Below the pieces are notes generated by a model. The model saw only the letters and a list, made by a program, of their open reading frames with translations, was not told the origin of the DNA and searched no databases. A stretch of DNA of 64,000 nucleotides, from NCBI RefSeq assembly GCF_021044935.1, contig NZ_JAJNMP010000002.1:868001-932000 (forward strand). The letters are read 5' to 3'. Each line of letters begins with the position of its first letter. Within the stretch, counting starts at the first letter, position 1. This document shows, piece by piece, positions 42,843 through 50,145 of the stretch. The position numbers and the translations under genes are program-made. The DNA is from Agromyces cavernae. GTDB lineage: Bacteria > Actinomycetota > Actinomycetes > Actinomycetales > Microbacteriaceae.

Positions 42843-44411
42843 ATGGCGAATTCGAGCGACACCTCCACCACTGAGACCGCGGCTCCGGCCGTCACCGACG
42901 AAGAGGCGGGTCGAAACGCGAATCGCTCGACGACGCCGAGCTCCGAGGGGTTCAAGCGATTCATCGGCAGCGGCTGGGCCGACCGTGACGAGACGCTGCC
43001 GTCGGCGCGCGAGCAGGCGCCGTACGCCGCGGCCCGGCGCGCGAAGGTCTCGGCCGCGTTCCCCGGCCAGCGCCTCATCGTGCCCGCCGGCGACATGAAG
43101 CAGCGGGCCAACGACACCGACTATCCTTTCCGCGCGCATTCCGCGTTCGCGCACCTCACCGGTTGGGGCTCCGACTCCGAGCCGGGCGCCGTGCTCGTCT
43201 TCGAGCCCACCGCCGATGGCCACGAGGCCACCGTCTACTTCCGCGAGCGTGCCGGCCGCGACTCCGAGGAGTTCTACGCCAACCCCGCGATCGGCGAATT
43301 CTGGATCGGCGCCCGCCCGTCGCTCGCGCACGTCGCGGCCGACCTCGCCGTGGCGACGCGCGGCCTCGACGAGTTCGACCATGTGGTCGACGCCGTCGAC
43401 ACCGCGACCCTCGTGCTGCGCGAGGCCGATGCATCCGTCACCGAGCGTGTCGACCACGCGCGCATCCGGTTCGCCGCAGAGCAGGCGCTGTCGACGAATG
43501 CGGCCGACGCGCCGTTCTCGATCGAGGTCGGCGACTCGCACGAGCCCGACGGCGAGCTCGCCCGGGTCGTCTCCGAACTGCGGCTCGTGAAAGACGAGTT
43601 CGAGCAGGCCGAGATGCGCGCCGCGATTGCGGCGACCGAGCGCGGCTTCACCGAGGTCATCGCCGAGCTGCCGCGCATCACCTCCGAGGTGCGCGGCGAG
43701 CGCGTCATCGAGGGTGTCTTCGCCACGCGTGCCCGCCTCGAGGGAAACGACGTCGGCTACGGGTCGATCGCCGCGGCCGGCCCGCACGCGACGATCCTGC
43801 ACTGGACCCGCAACGACGGCCCCGTGGTATCCGGCGACCTCGTGCTGCTCGACGCCGGCGTCGAGCTCGACAGCTACTACACGGCCGACATCACGCGCAC
43901 CTTCCCCGTCAGCGGCACCTACTCGGCGGTGCAGCGCCAGGTCTACGAGGCCGTGCTCGAAGCCGCCGACGCGGCGTTCGCTGTCGTGAAGCCCGGAGCG
44001 GTCTTCCGCGAGGTGCACGCCGCCGCGATGCAGGTCATCGCCCGAAAGACCGCCGAGTGGGGCTTCCTGCCGGTCTCGGCCGAGGAGTCGCTCGAGCCCG
44101 ACAACCAGTTCCACCGCCGCTACATGGTGCACGGCACGAGCCACCACCTCGGCCTCGACGTGCACGACTGCGCGCAGGCGCGTCGCGACATGTACATGGA
44201 CGGCGTGCTCGAGGCCGGCATGGTCTTCACGATCGAGCCCGGGCTCTACTTCCAGCCCGACGACCTCACGGTGCCCGAGGAATTCCGCGGCATCGGCGTG
44301 CGCATCGAAGACAATATCCTCGTCACCGCCGACGGAGCCGAGAACCTCTCGGCGGGCATCCCGCGGACCGCCGACGAGGTCGAGGCCTGGGTGCGCGGCG
44401 CGCGCAACTGA
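42843..44411 (+). CDS. pepP: Aminopeptidase P family Xaa-Pro metallopeptidase
   Basis: A 522-residue pita-bread fold peptidase that removes N-terminal residues before proline. The dinuclear metal ligands are visible in LLDAGVELDSYYTADITRTFP (two Asp), MVHGTSHHLGLDVHD (His), FTIEPGLYF (Glu) and GVRIEDNILV (Glu). An N-terminal AMP_N domain precedes the catalytic domain, and the first 45 residues are a polar tail. ATG 42843 is preferred, with GAGAAT seven bases upstream; ATG 42834 would add MGG. It is monocistronic. Confidence 0.93.
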   Translation: MANSSDTSTTETAAPAVTDEEAGRNANRSTTPSSEGFKRFIGSGWADRDETLPSAREQAPYAAARRAKVSAAFPGQRLIVPAGDMKQRANDTDYPFRAHSAFAHLTGWGSDSEPGAVLVFEPTADGHEATVYFRERAGRDSEEFYANPAIGEFWIGARPSLAHVAADLAVATRGLDEFDHVVDAVDTATLVLREADASVTERVDHARIRFAAEQALSTNAADAPFSIEVGDSHEPDGELARVVSELRLVKDEFEQAEMRAAIAATERGFTEVIAELPRITSEVRGERVIEGVFATRARLEGNDVGYGSIAAAGPHATILHWTRNDGPVVSGDLVLLDAGVELDSYYTADITRTFPVSGTYSAVQRQVYEAVLEAADAAFAVVKPGAVFREVHAAAMQVIARKTAEWGFLPVSAEESLEPDNQFHRRYMVHGTSHHLGLDVHDCAQARRDMYMDGVLEAGMVFTIEPGLYFQPDDLTVPEEFRGIGVRIEDNILVTADGAENLSAGIPRTADEVEAWVRGARN

Positions 44412-44725
44412 GCACGTCGCCACCATCCGATCTGCGGCGCCGCTCGTCCTCCTTCACCGAGCGTGCACTCCGCGCCCTTCGGAGGGGCGACGACTGCACT
44501 CTCGGTCTCGCTCGGCACCCGATGCTGCCGCGTCCGATCCTCGAACGTGCATTCCGCCCCTCGGGGGGCGACGACTGCACTCTCGGTCTCGCTCGGCACC
44601 CGATGCTGCCGTGTCCGATCCTCAAGTGTGCACTCCGCGCCCCCTCGGGGGGCGACGACGGCACTCTCGGCGCGGCTTCGGCGCGGGTGGCGCGGCTTCC
44701 GCGCGGGTGACCGACGTCGCTCGCG
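44412..44725. other. Intergenic region filled by repeats
   Basis: This 314-base stretch lies between the ends of the convergent aminopeptidase and PGPGW genes. It holds no convincing gene; most of it is the tandem hairpin repeat described separately, followed by a GCGCGGCTTC-rich duplication (about 44668-44708). Confidence 0.7.
44458..44669 (+). repeat. Tandem hairpin repeat, about 2.6 copies of an 81-84-bp unit
   Basis: Three hairpin elements lie at 44458-44504, 44542-44585 and 44623-44669. Each runs from a CGAGCGTGCACTCC-like arm through a short G/C loop to GGGCGACGACTGCACTCTCG or close to it, and folds back on itself. Between the elements a conserved spacer reads GTCTCGCTCGGCACCCGATG followed by CTGCCG and GTCCGATCCTC. 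The third unit is cut short after its hairpin. Confidence 0.85.
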
Positions 44726-45076
44726 TCAGGTCGACGCCGACGCGCTGCGTTCGGCACGGCGGGCGCGCGACCACGCCCAGAACCGGGCGAGCTGGCGCTT
44801 GGTGAACGCGGCGAGGCGTTTCGCCCAGGCGAACTCGGTGCCGAGGATCGCGAGCCCGAGGAACACGATGAGCCACCCCGGGCCGGGCAGCGGCACGAGC
44901 AGGAGTCCGAGCACGGCGATGGTGCCGCCGAGCATGGCGACGACGAGGCGATAGGCGCGACGCAGCGCCGGCCGGCCCTCGATGCGACGACGGATGCCCC
45001 GCAGGAGTCGTCGGATCGGCCGGTCGGGTCGCTCGCCCTCGGCGATCTCGTGCTGAAGTTCGCGCTCGGTCACCAT
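44726..45076 (-). CDS. PGPGW-motif transmembrane protein (TIGR02611 family)
   Basis: A 116-residue membrane protein with the family motif LVPLPGPGWLIVFLGLAILG at about 62-81. Two helices flank the motif. A basic region rich in Arg precedes them and an amphipathic FTKRQLARFWAWSRARRAER follows. The function of this actinobacterial family is unknown. ATG 45076 follows TATCGT by seven bases, so the message looks leaderless. The gene lies between two sets of hairpin repeats. Confidence 0.9.
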   Translation of the reverse strand: MVTERELQHEIAEGERPDRPIRRLLRGIRRRIEGRPALRRAYRLVVAMLGGTIAVLGLLLVPLPGPGWLIVFLGLAILGTEFAWAKRLAAFTKRQLARFWAWSRARRAERSASAST

Positions 45077-45083
45077 GGTCGAC

Positions 45084-45089
45084 ACGATA
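45084..45089 (-). promoter_or_regulatory. -10 box, leaderless promoter of the PGPGW gene
   Basis: On the minus strand TATCGT is followed by gtcgacc and ATG at 45076. Confidence 0.5.
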
Positions 45090-45145
45090 TATCGCGAGTC
45101 TGGGAGAGCGCCGAGGCATGCCCGGAATACCGTGCACCACCGAGT

Positions 45146-45191
45146 CGAGGGTGCACCCCGCGCCCTGCTGAGGGCGACGAACGCACTCTCG
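45146..45191. repeat. Fourth copy of the hairpin repeat
   Basis: CGAGGGTGCACCCCGCGCCC, a short loop and AGGGCGACGAACGCACTCTC match the three elements at 44458-44669 in the same orientation. Here the stem is longer, with flanking AGTCGAG/CTCGACT pairing. It lies after the stop of the stress-protein gene (minus strand) and may also act as its terminator. Confidence 0.8.
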
Positions 45192-45241
45192 ACTTCAGGG
45201 CGAGGAAGGGGCGGGATGGCCCGGCTCGCGCGTGCGCGGGC

Positions 45242-45943
45242 TCAGTCGCCCGCGCTTCGGCGCTCGCGCGCGGCGCGTCGCGCCGCGTCCTGCGCCTCGC
45301 CGTAGGTGAGACCGCGCGGCTCATCGTCGACCGCTTCGTCGTTCGCAGCGTCGGATGACCCGGCCCCGGCGTCGTCCGTCGACCCATCGGTCGCGCCTGC
45401 CACCGGCGTGGCCGCGGGCGGCGCGGCCGGTGACGCGACCGGCGCGGCCGGGACATCCGTCGTTCCGAGCACCTGGCGCGCCCTGGTGACGTGCGCCGGT
45501 TCGGCGATGATCGCGTAGCGGGTGGCCAGCACCTGCATGGTCGAGGTGAAGTCTCGGCGGCGGCGGTTGACCGAGTAGGAGACGAGGCCGAAGATCATGC
45601 CGGCGCCGGCGCCGAGCAGGATCGCCGCCAAGAGGATGCCGACCGAGGTGCCCGTCGGCGAGAAGATGAAGAACAGCAGGCCGAGGAAGGTTCCGAACCA
45701 CGCGCCCGAGATCGCTCCCGCGCCACCGGCACGCCCCCACGTCAGCTTGCCCGTGATGCGCTCGACCGTGGTCAGGTCGGTGCCGACGATCGCGAGCTCC
45801 TTCACGGGGAACTCCGCCTTGGCGAGCGTGTCGACCGCCGCCTGCGCCTCGGGATAGGTCTCGAAGGTCGCAACGGTCTCACCCTTCGGCAGGGTGGGGT
45901 ATGCGCGGCCCATGCGGCCGCCGAACGGCGATTGGTTCGTCAC
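45242..45943 (-). CDS. General stress protein 17M-like membrane protein
   Basis: A 233-residue protein. The N-terminal part (ETVATFETYPEAQAAVDTLAKAEFPVKELAIVGTDL) is the YflT/general stress protein 17M-like domain. Two helices follow (about 77-97, 101-123), then a cytoplasmic stretch and a disordered Ala/Pro/Asp-rich tail. It matches the Rv1234-type protein beside the MgtE-N/DUF1003/Mrp genes. GTG 45943 was chosen as start; ATG 45913 is also possible. It is divergent from the MgtE-N gene, with 81 bases between them. Confidence 0.85.
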   Translation of the reverse strand: MTNQSPFGGRMGRAYPTLPKGETVATFETYPEAQAAVDTLAKAEFPVKELAIVGTDLTTVERITGKLTWGRAGGAGAISGAWFGTFLGLLFFIFSPTGTSVGILLAAILLGAGAGMIFGLVSYSVNRRRRDFTSTMQVLATRYAIIAEPAHVTRARQVLGTTDVPAAPVASPAAPPAATPVAGATDGSTDDAGAGSSDAANDEAVDDEPRGLTYGEAQDAARRAARERRSAGD

Positions 45944-46012
45944 CTCGCCATTCTCCCATGTCGGCAGTCGACGGCCCGCTCGCCAAGCGGTGGGGTTGAG
46001 GCGTGCGGGGGC

Positions 46013-46018
46013 TAAGTT
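46013..46018 (+). promoter_or_regulatory. -10 box, leaderless promoter of the MgtE-N operon
   Basis: TAAGTT is followed by ggaagc and GTG at 46025. Confidence 0.5.
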
Positions 46019-46024
46019 GGAAGC

Positions 46025-47353
46025 GTGAGCGCCACGAGAGTCTTCGTCGCCCGACTCGCCGGGTCCCCTGTCTTCGACCCCAATGGCGAGCGGGTCGGAA
46101 AGGCGCGCGACGTGCTCGTCGTGTATCGCAAGAACGACCCGCCGCGGGTCGTCGGCCTCATCGTCGAGATCCCGGGCAAACGCCGCGTCTTCGTCTCGAT
46201 CGGGCGGGTCACCTCGATCAGCGGCGGCCAGATCATCACGACCGGACTCATCAACCTTCGCCGCTTCGAGCAGCGCGGCGGCGAGGTGCGCGTCATCGCC
46301 GAGATGCTCGGGCGCAAGGTCGCCTTCAACGACGGCTCGGGAGTCGCGACCATCGAAGACGTCGCGATCGAGGAGCAGGAGCTCGGGGAGTGGGAGGTCG
46401 ACCAGCTCTTCGTGCGGCGGCCGAAGGGCGCCTCGCCGTTCTCGAAGGGCCAGTCCGCCTACGTCACCTGGCGCGAGGTGCGTGAGGCGAACGCACCCGG
46501 CGAGGCGCAGTCGGCCGAGCAGCTCATCGCGACGTACTCCGAGCTGAAGCCCGCCGACCTCGCGAACACCCTGCTCGACCTGCCCGCGCAGCGACGGCAG
46601 GAAGTGGCCGAAGAGCTGCCCGACGACCGGCTCGCCGACGTGCTCGAAGAGATGCCCGAGTCCGAGCAGGTTCACATCCTCGCCGGACTCGGCGACGACC
46701 GCGCCGCCGACGTGCTCGACCACATGCAACCCGATGACGCCGCCGACCTCATCGCGCAGCTCCCCGACGAGCGCGGCGAGCACCTGCTCGAGCTCATGGA
46801 GCCCGAGGAGGCCGACGACGTGCGCTTCCTGCTCTCGTACGGCCCCGACACGGCCGGTGGCCTCATGACGCCCGAGCCGATCATCGTGTCGGCCGACGCG
46901 ACGGTCGCCGAGGGGCTCGCGCTCATCCGCCGCCACGATCTGCCGCCCGCGCTCGGCGCCGCCGTGTGCGTGACCCTGCCGCCGTACGAGCCGCCGACCG
47001 GCCGGTTCCTCGGCATCGTGCACTTCCAGCGCATGCTGCGCTACCCCCCGCACGAGCGACTGGGCACCCTCATCGACCAGGGCCTCGAACCCGTCAGGGC
47101 CGACACCTCCGCCGCCGAGGTCAGCCGCATCCTCGCCAGCTACGACCTCGTGTCGGTGCCGGTCGTCGACGAGAAGCATCGACTCGTCGGGGTGGTGACG
47201 ATTGACGACGTGCTCGACTACCTCCTGCCCGATGACTGGCGAAGTCATCCCGAGGATTCCGATATGGGCCGCCGCGCCGCGGCGCGCGCCCAGCTGATGA
47301 CCGGAAGTATCCCGATCCCACCCGGAAGGAGGGCAGGAGATGGCACGCACTGA
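46025..47353 (+). CDS. PRC-barrel / MgtE-N / CBS-domain protein without a channel domain
   Basis: A 442-residue soluble protein. A PRC-barrel-like region at 1-90 (FDPNGERVGKARDVLVVY) and a second one to about 160 precede an MgtE N-domain (about 165-275; ELKPADLANTLLDLPAQRR, MQPDDAADLIAQLPDE) and a CBS pair (about 280-415; TAGGLMTPEPIIVS, VPVVDEKHRLVGVVTIDDVLD). The MgtE transmembrane Mg2+ channel is missing, so it is probably a nucleotide- or Mg2+-responsive regulator. It overlaps the DUF1003 gene by 14 nt, suggesting that the DUF1003 membrane protein is its partner. Confidence 0.92.
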   Translation: MSATRVFVARLAGSPVFDPNGERVGKARDVLVVYRKNDPPRVVGLIVEIPGKRRVFVSIGRVTSISGGQIITTGLINLRRFEQRGGEVRVIAEMLGRKVAFNDGSGVATIEDVAIEEQELGEWEVDQLFVRRPKGASPFSKGQSAYVTWREVREANAPGEAQSAEQLIATYSELKPADLANTLLDLPAQRRQEVAEELPDDRLADVLEEMPESEQVHILAGLGDDRAADVLDHMQPDDAADLIAQLPDERGEHLLELMEPEEADDVRFLLSYGPDTAGGLMTPEPIIVSADATVAEGLALIRRHDLPPALGAAVCVTLPPYEPPTGRFLGIVHFQRMLRYPPHERLGTLIDQGLEPVRADTSAAEVSRILASYDLVSVPVVDEKHRLVGVVTIDDVLDYLLPDDWRSHPEDSDMGRRAAARAQLMTGSIPIPPGRRAGDGTH

Positions 47354-47864
47354 CGTCGAAGACCGTCGATTCGACACCCCGAAGGGCACCCGCCGATCCG
47401 TGCCCTTCCGCGGGTCGGGCGACAGCGACCGATTCGGCCGCTTCACCGAGTGGGTCGCGCGCGGCATGGGAACCCCGGGCTTCCTGCTCGGACTCACGGT
47501 GTTCGCCCTCGCCTGGATGGGCTGGAACACGTTCGCGCCCGAGCCCGTGCGCTTCGATTCGATCGCGATCGGATTCACCGCGCTGACGCTCGTGCTCTCG
47601 CTGCAGGCGTCGTACGCGGCGCCGCTCATCCTGCTCGCGCAGAACCGTCAAGACGACCGCGACCGCGTGCAGATCGAGCAGGACCGCCAGCGCGCCGAGC
47701 GCAACCTCGCCGACACCGAGTACCTCGCACGCGAGGTCGTCGCACTCCGCCTCGCGATGAAGGACCTCGCCTCGCGGGAGTTCATCCGCGCCGAACTGCG
47801 TGCGGTGCTCGAGGAGCTCGACCGTCGCGACGAAGACGACGAGGCGGAGCATGTCGCACGCTGA
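47340..47864 (+). CDS. DUF1003 membrane protein
   Basis: A 174-residue protein with two helices (about 44-62 and 73-95) separated by a short loop, followed by a charged coiled-coil region rich in Arg/Glu/Asp (DDRDRVQIEQDRQRAERNLAD). This is the DUF1003 layout; function unknown. ATG 47340 follows GGAAGGAGGGCAGGAG, a strong ribosome site located within the end of the MgtE-N gene. Its last 14 bases overlap mrp. The coupling hints at a membrane complex with the MgtE-N/CBS protein. Confidence 0.92.
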   Translation: MARTDVEDRRFDTPKGTRRSVPFRGSGDSDRFGRFTEWVARGMGTPGFLLGLTVFALAWMGWNTFAPEPVRFDSIAIGFTALTLVLSLQASYAAPLILLAQNRQDDRDRVQIEQDRQRAERNLADTEYLAREVVALRLAMKDLASREFIRAELRAVLEELDRRDEDDEAEHVAR

Positions 47865-49053
47865 CTCAGGCGGGCACAGCCCGGTGCTCGACCCGACGGC
47901 ACTCGAGGCGGCGGTGCGCGCCGCGCTCACGAGTGTCATCGACCCCGAGATCCGCAAGCCGATCACCGAGCTCGACATGGTCGACCGCGTCGTCGCCGGC
48001 GATGACGGGCGCGTCGAGGTCGGCATCCGCCTGACGATCGTCGGATGTCCCGCCTCCGACCGCATCGAACGGGATGTGCGACAGGCCGCCGAGTCCGTGG
48101 CCGGTGCGGGCAGGGCCGTCGTCGAGCTCTCGGTGATGACGCCCGAGCAACGGGCCGCCCTCACCGAGCGCCTGCGCGGCGGTCGGGCTCGCACCAATCC
48201 GTTCGGGCCGGGCACCCTCACCAAGGTGCTCGCGGTCACGAGCGGCAAGGGCGGCGTCGGCAAGTCGACGATCACCGCGAATCTCGCGGTCGCGCTCGCG
48301 GCGCGCGGGCTCGCGGTCGGGCTCGTCGACGCCGACGTGCACGGCTTCTCCATCCCCGGGCTGCTCGGCCTCGTCGACGATGCCGGGCTCGCGGCACGAC
48401 CGACCCGGGTCGACGAGATGATCCTCCCTCCAGTGGCTCACGGCGTGAAGGTGATCTCGATCGGCATGTTCGTCGAGCCGAGCGAAGCGGGCGGCCGCGC
48501 CTCGTCGACGGCGGTCGCCTGGCGCGGGCCGATGCTGCATCGCACCCTGTCGCAGTTCCTCACCGACGTGTACTTCGGCGACCTCGACGTGCTCCTCGTC
48601 GACCTGCCGCCCGGCACGGGCGACGTCGCGATCTCGCTCGGGCAACTGCTGCCCAACGCCGAGGTCGTCGTCGTGACGACGCCGCAACCCGCGGCGGCCG
48701 ATGTCGCCGAGCGTTCGGGCGTGGTCGCGCGGCAGACGGGTCAGCGCATCGTCGGGGTCATCGAGAACATGGCCGGCCTCGTGCAGCCGGGCGGAGAAGT
48801 GCTCGAACTCTTCGGTGCAGGTGGCGGCGAACTCGTGGCCGAGCGGCTCTCGGCAGGTCGAGACGAACCGGTGCCGCTGCTCGCGAGCGTGCCGCTCAGC
48901 ATGGCGCTGCGCCAGGGCGGCGACGCAGGTGTGCCCGTCGTCATCGCCGCGCCCGACGATCCCGCCGCTCGCGCCATCGAGGCGGCGGCGGCCCGGCTCG
49001 CCGCACTCCCCCGCGACCTCGCCGGCCGGCGGCTCGACGTCAGCCTGCGATGA
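47851..49053 (+). CDS. mrp: Mrp/NBP35-type P-loop ATPase (ApbC-like Fe-S carrier family)
   Basis: A 400-residue protein with an N-terminal DUF59/MIP18 domain (VIDPEIRKPITELDMV) and a Mrp ATPase. The deviant Walker A is TSGKGGVGKST (130-140), followed by VDADVHGFSIPGLLG, DVLLVDLPPGTGD and VTTPQPAAADVAERS. The C-terminal C-x-x-C that bridges an Fe-S cluster in most Mrp proteins is absent: the region reads ENMAGLVQPGGEVLELFGAGGGE. It may still hold clusters by other residues or have lost this role. It overlaps DUF1003 upstream and the lipoprotein downstream. Confidence 0.92.
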   Translation: MSHADSGGHSPVLDPTALEAAVRAALTSVIDPEIRKPITELDMVDRVVAGDDGRVEVGIRLTIVGCPASDRIERDVRQAAESVAGAGRAVVELSVMTPEQRAALTERLRGGRARTNPFGPGTLTKVLAVTSGKGGVGKSTITANLAVALAARGLAVGLVDADVHGFSIPGLLGLVDDAGLAARPTRVDEMILPPVAHGVKVISIGMFVEPSEAGGRASSTAVAWRGPMLHRTLSQFLTDVYFGDLDVLLVDLPPGTGDVAISLGQLLPNAEVVVVTTPQPAAADVAERSGVVARQTGQRIVGVIENMAGLVQPGGEVLELFGAGGGELVAERLSAGRDEPVPLLASVPLSMALRQGGDAGVPVVIAAPDDPAARAIEAAAARLAALPRDLAGRRLDVSLR

Positions 49054-49937
49054 CTCCGATGCCGCGCGCCAGTCGGATCGGCCGGTTCCCGGTCGGCGCC
49101 GCGATCGCGCTCGTCACGATCGGTCTCACGGGGTGCGCGGCGCCGGCGGGGCCGGCCGGTGTACCCGACGGCATCACCGCCGAGCTGCGGCAGGGACGCT
49201 TCGACGTCGAGGATCGGAAGCTCGTCGTGAAGGTCGAGAACGCCGGTCCGTCCGCCGTCGAGATCGAGCGACTCGCGGTCACGGCGCCGGTCTTCAACGC
49301 TCCGCTCGAACGAGGGAAGCCGCTCGACCTGTCCTCCGGCGACAGCATCGACATCCGCATCGATCTGCCCGCCCCCCAGTGCGGCACCGGCGAGGGCCGG
49401 CCGCTCGTCGAGCTGCGTGGCCGTTCGGGCGACGAGCGTTTCGACGGCTCCATCGCCCCGGCCGACCCGTTCGGCACCCTCGAGCGCATCGGCGCCACCG
49501 ACTGCCTCACCGCCTCGGTCGATGCCGTGGCTGCGATCACACTCCCCGAGCATCTGCGAACCACGGGCGACGGGGCCGCGCAACGCGCCTGGATCGACGT
49601 GGTGATCACTCCCGAGCCGACCGGCGACGCGTCGTTCGTCGTCGATGTCGTGCACGGCACGACCCTGCTCGGCGCCGAAGACGGCCCCGAATGGCCGCTC
49701 GCGCTCGAGGTCGCCGCGGGCGGCGAGCCGATCACGGTGCCGCTCGCCGTGCGCCCGGCGCGGTGCGACGCGCACGCGATCGCCGACGACAAGCGCGGCA
49801 CGATCCTGCCGTTCGAGGTCACGACGGGCGACGGGCTCACCGGACGGATCGACCGATCGTCGGGCGACGCACTGCAGGCCGAGCTGTACGACTACGTGAC
49901 CGAGCGCTGCGGCCTCGGTACGGTGCCGGTCGAGTAG
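49050..49937 (+). CDS. Lipoprotein of unknown function
   Basis: A 295-residue predicted lipoprotein: MTPMPRASRIGRFPVGAAIA plus lipobox GLTGC, Cys at 29. The mature protein is mostly beta-type, with ELRQGRFDVEDRKLVVKVENAGPSAVEIERL suggesting an immunoglobulin-like domain, and four conserved-looking cysteines (PQCGTG, TDCLTA, ARCDAH, ERCGLG). ATG 49050 overlaps the mrp stop by 4 nt (ATGA). Last gene of the MgtE-N/DUF1003/mrp operon. Confidence 0.87.
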   Translation: MTPMPRASRIGRFPVGAAIALVTIGLTGCAAPAGPAGVPDGITAELRQGRFDVEDRKLVVKVENAGPSAVEIERLAVTAPVFNAPLERGKPLDLSSGDSIDIRIDLPAPQCGTGEGRPLVELRGRSGDERFDGSIAPADPFGTLERIGATDCLTASVDAVAAITLPEHLRTTGDGAAQRAWIDVVITPEPTGDASFVVDVVHGTTLLGAEDGPEWPLALEVAAGGEPITVPLAVRPARCDAHAIADDKRGTILPFEVTTGDGLTGRIDRSSGDALQAELYDYVTERCGLGTVPVE

Positions 49938-49948
49938 CGACGCAGGAG

Positions 49949-49980
49949 CGTATCGAGACCACCGCCGGGATCTCGATACG
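49949..49980. terminator. Inverted repeat after the lipoprotein gene
   Basis: CGTATCGAGA and TCTCGATACG are perfect 10-bp arms with a 12-base loop, 11 bases beyond the lipoprotein stop. It resembles short palindromes common between genes in Microbacteriaceae and probably terminates the operon. Confidence 0.65.
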
Positions 49981-50145
49981 GCGCTGGCGCGCCTACTCGA
50001 TCGACGGGCAATGCCGCGCTGGCGCGCCTACTCGATCGACGGGCAATGCCGCGCCGGCGCGCCTACTCGATCGACGGGCAATGCCGCGTCGGCGCGCCTA
50101 CTCGATCGACGGGCAATGCCGCGCCGGCGCGCCTACTCGATCGGC
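49981..50145. repeat. 35-bp tandem repeat, about 4.7 copies
   Basis: Four full units start at 49981, 50016, 50051 and 50086, and a partial unit starts at 50121. Each unit reads GCGC(T/C)GGCGCGCCTACTCG then ATCGACGGGCAATGCC, differing only at two positions. Units abut without spacers, so this is not CRISPR. The partial last unit is the 3' end of the PLP-enzyme gene, including its TAG stop (50133-50135). Confidence 0.95.

Noticed and set aside
45944..46024. Possible Mg2+ riboswitch before the MgtE-N gene
   Set aside because: Only 81 bases separate the divergent genes and the message seems leaderless, leaving no room for a riboswitch.
49981..50145. Regular 35-bp repeat that might suggest a CRISPR array
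   Set aside because: Units abut directly with no unique spacers and there are no cas genes; it is a plain tandem duplication of a gene end.
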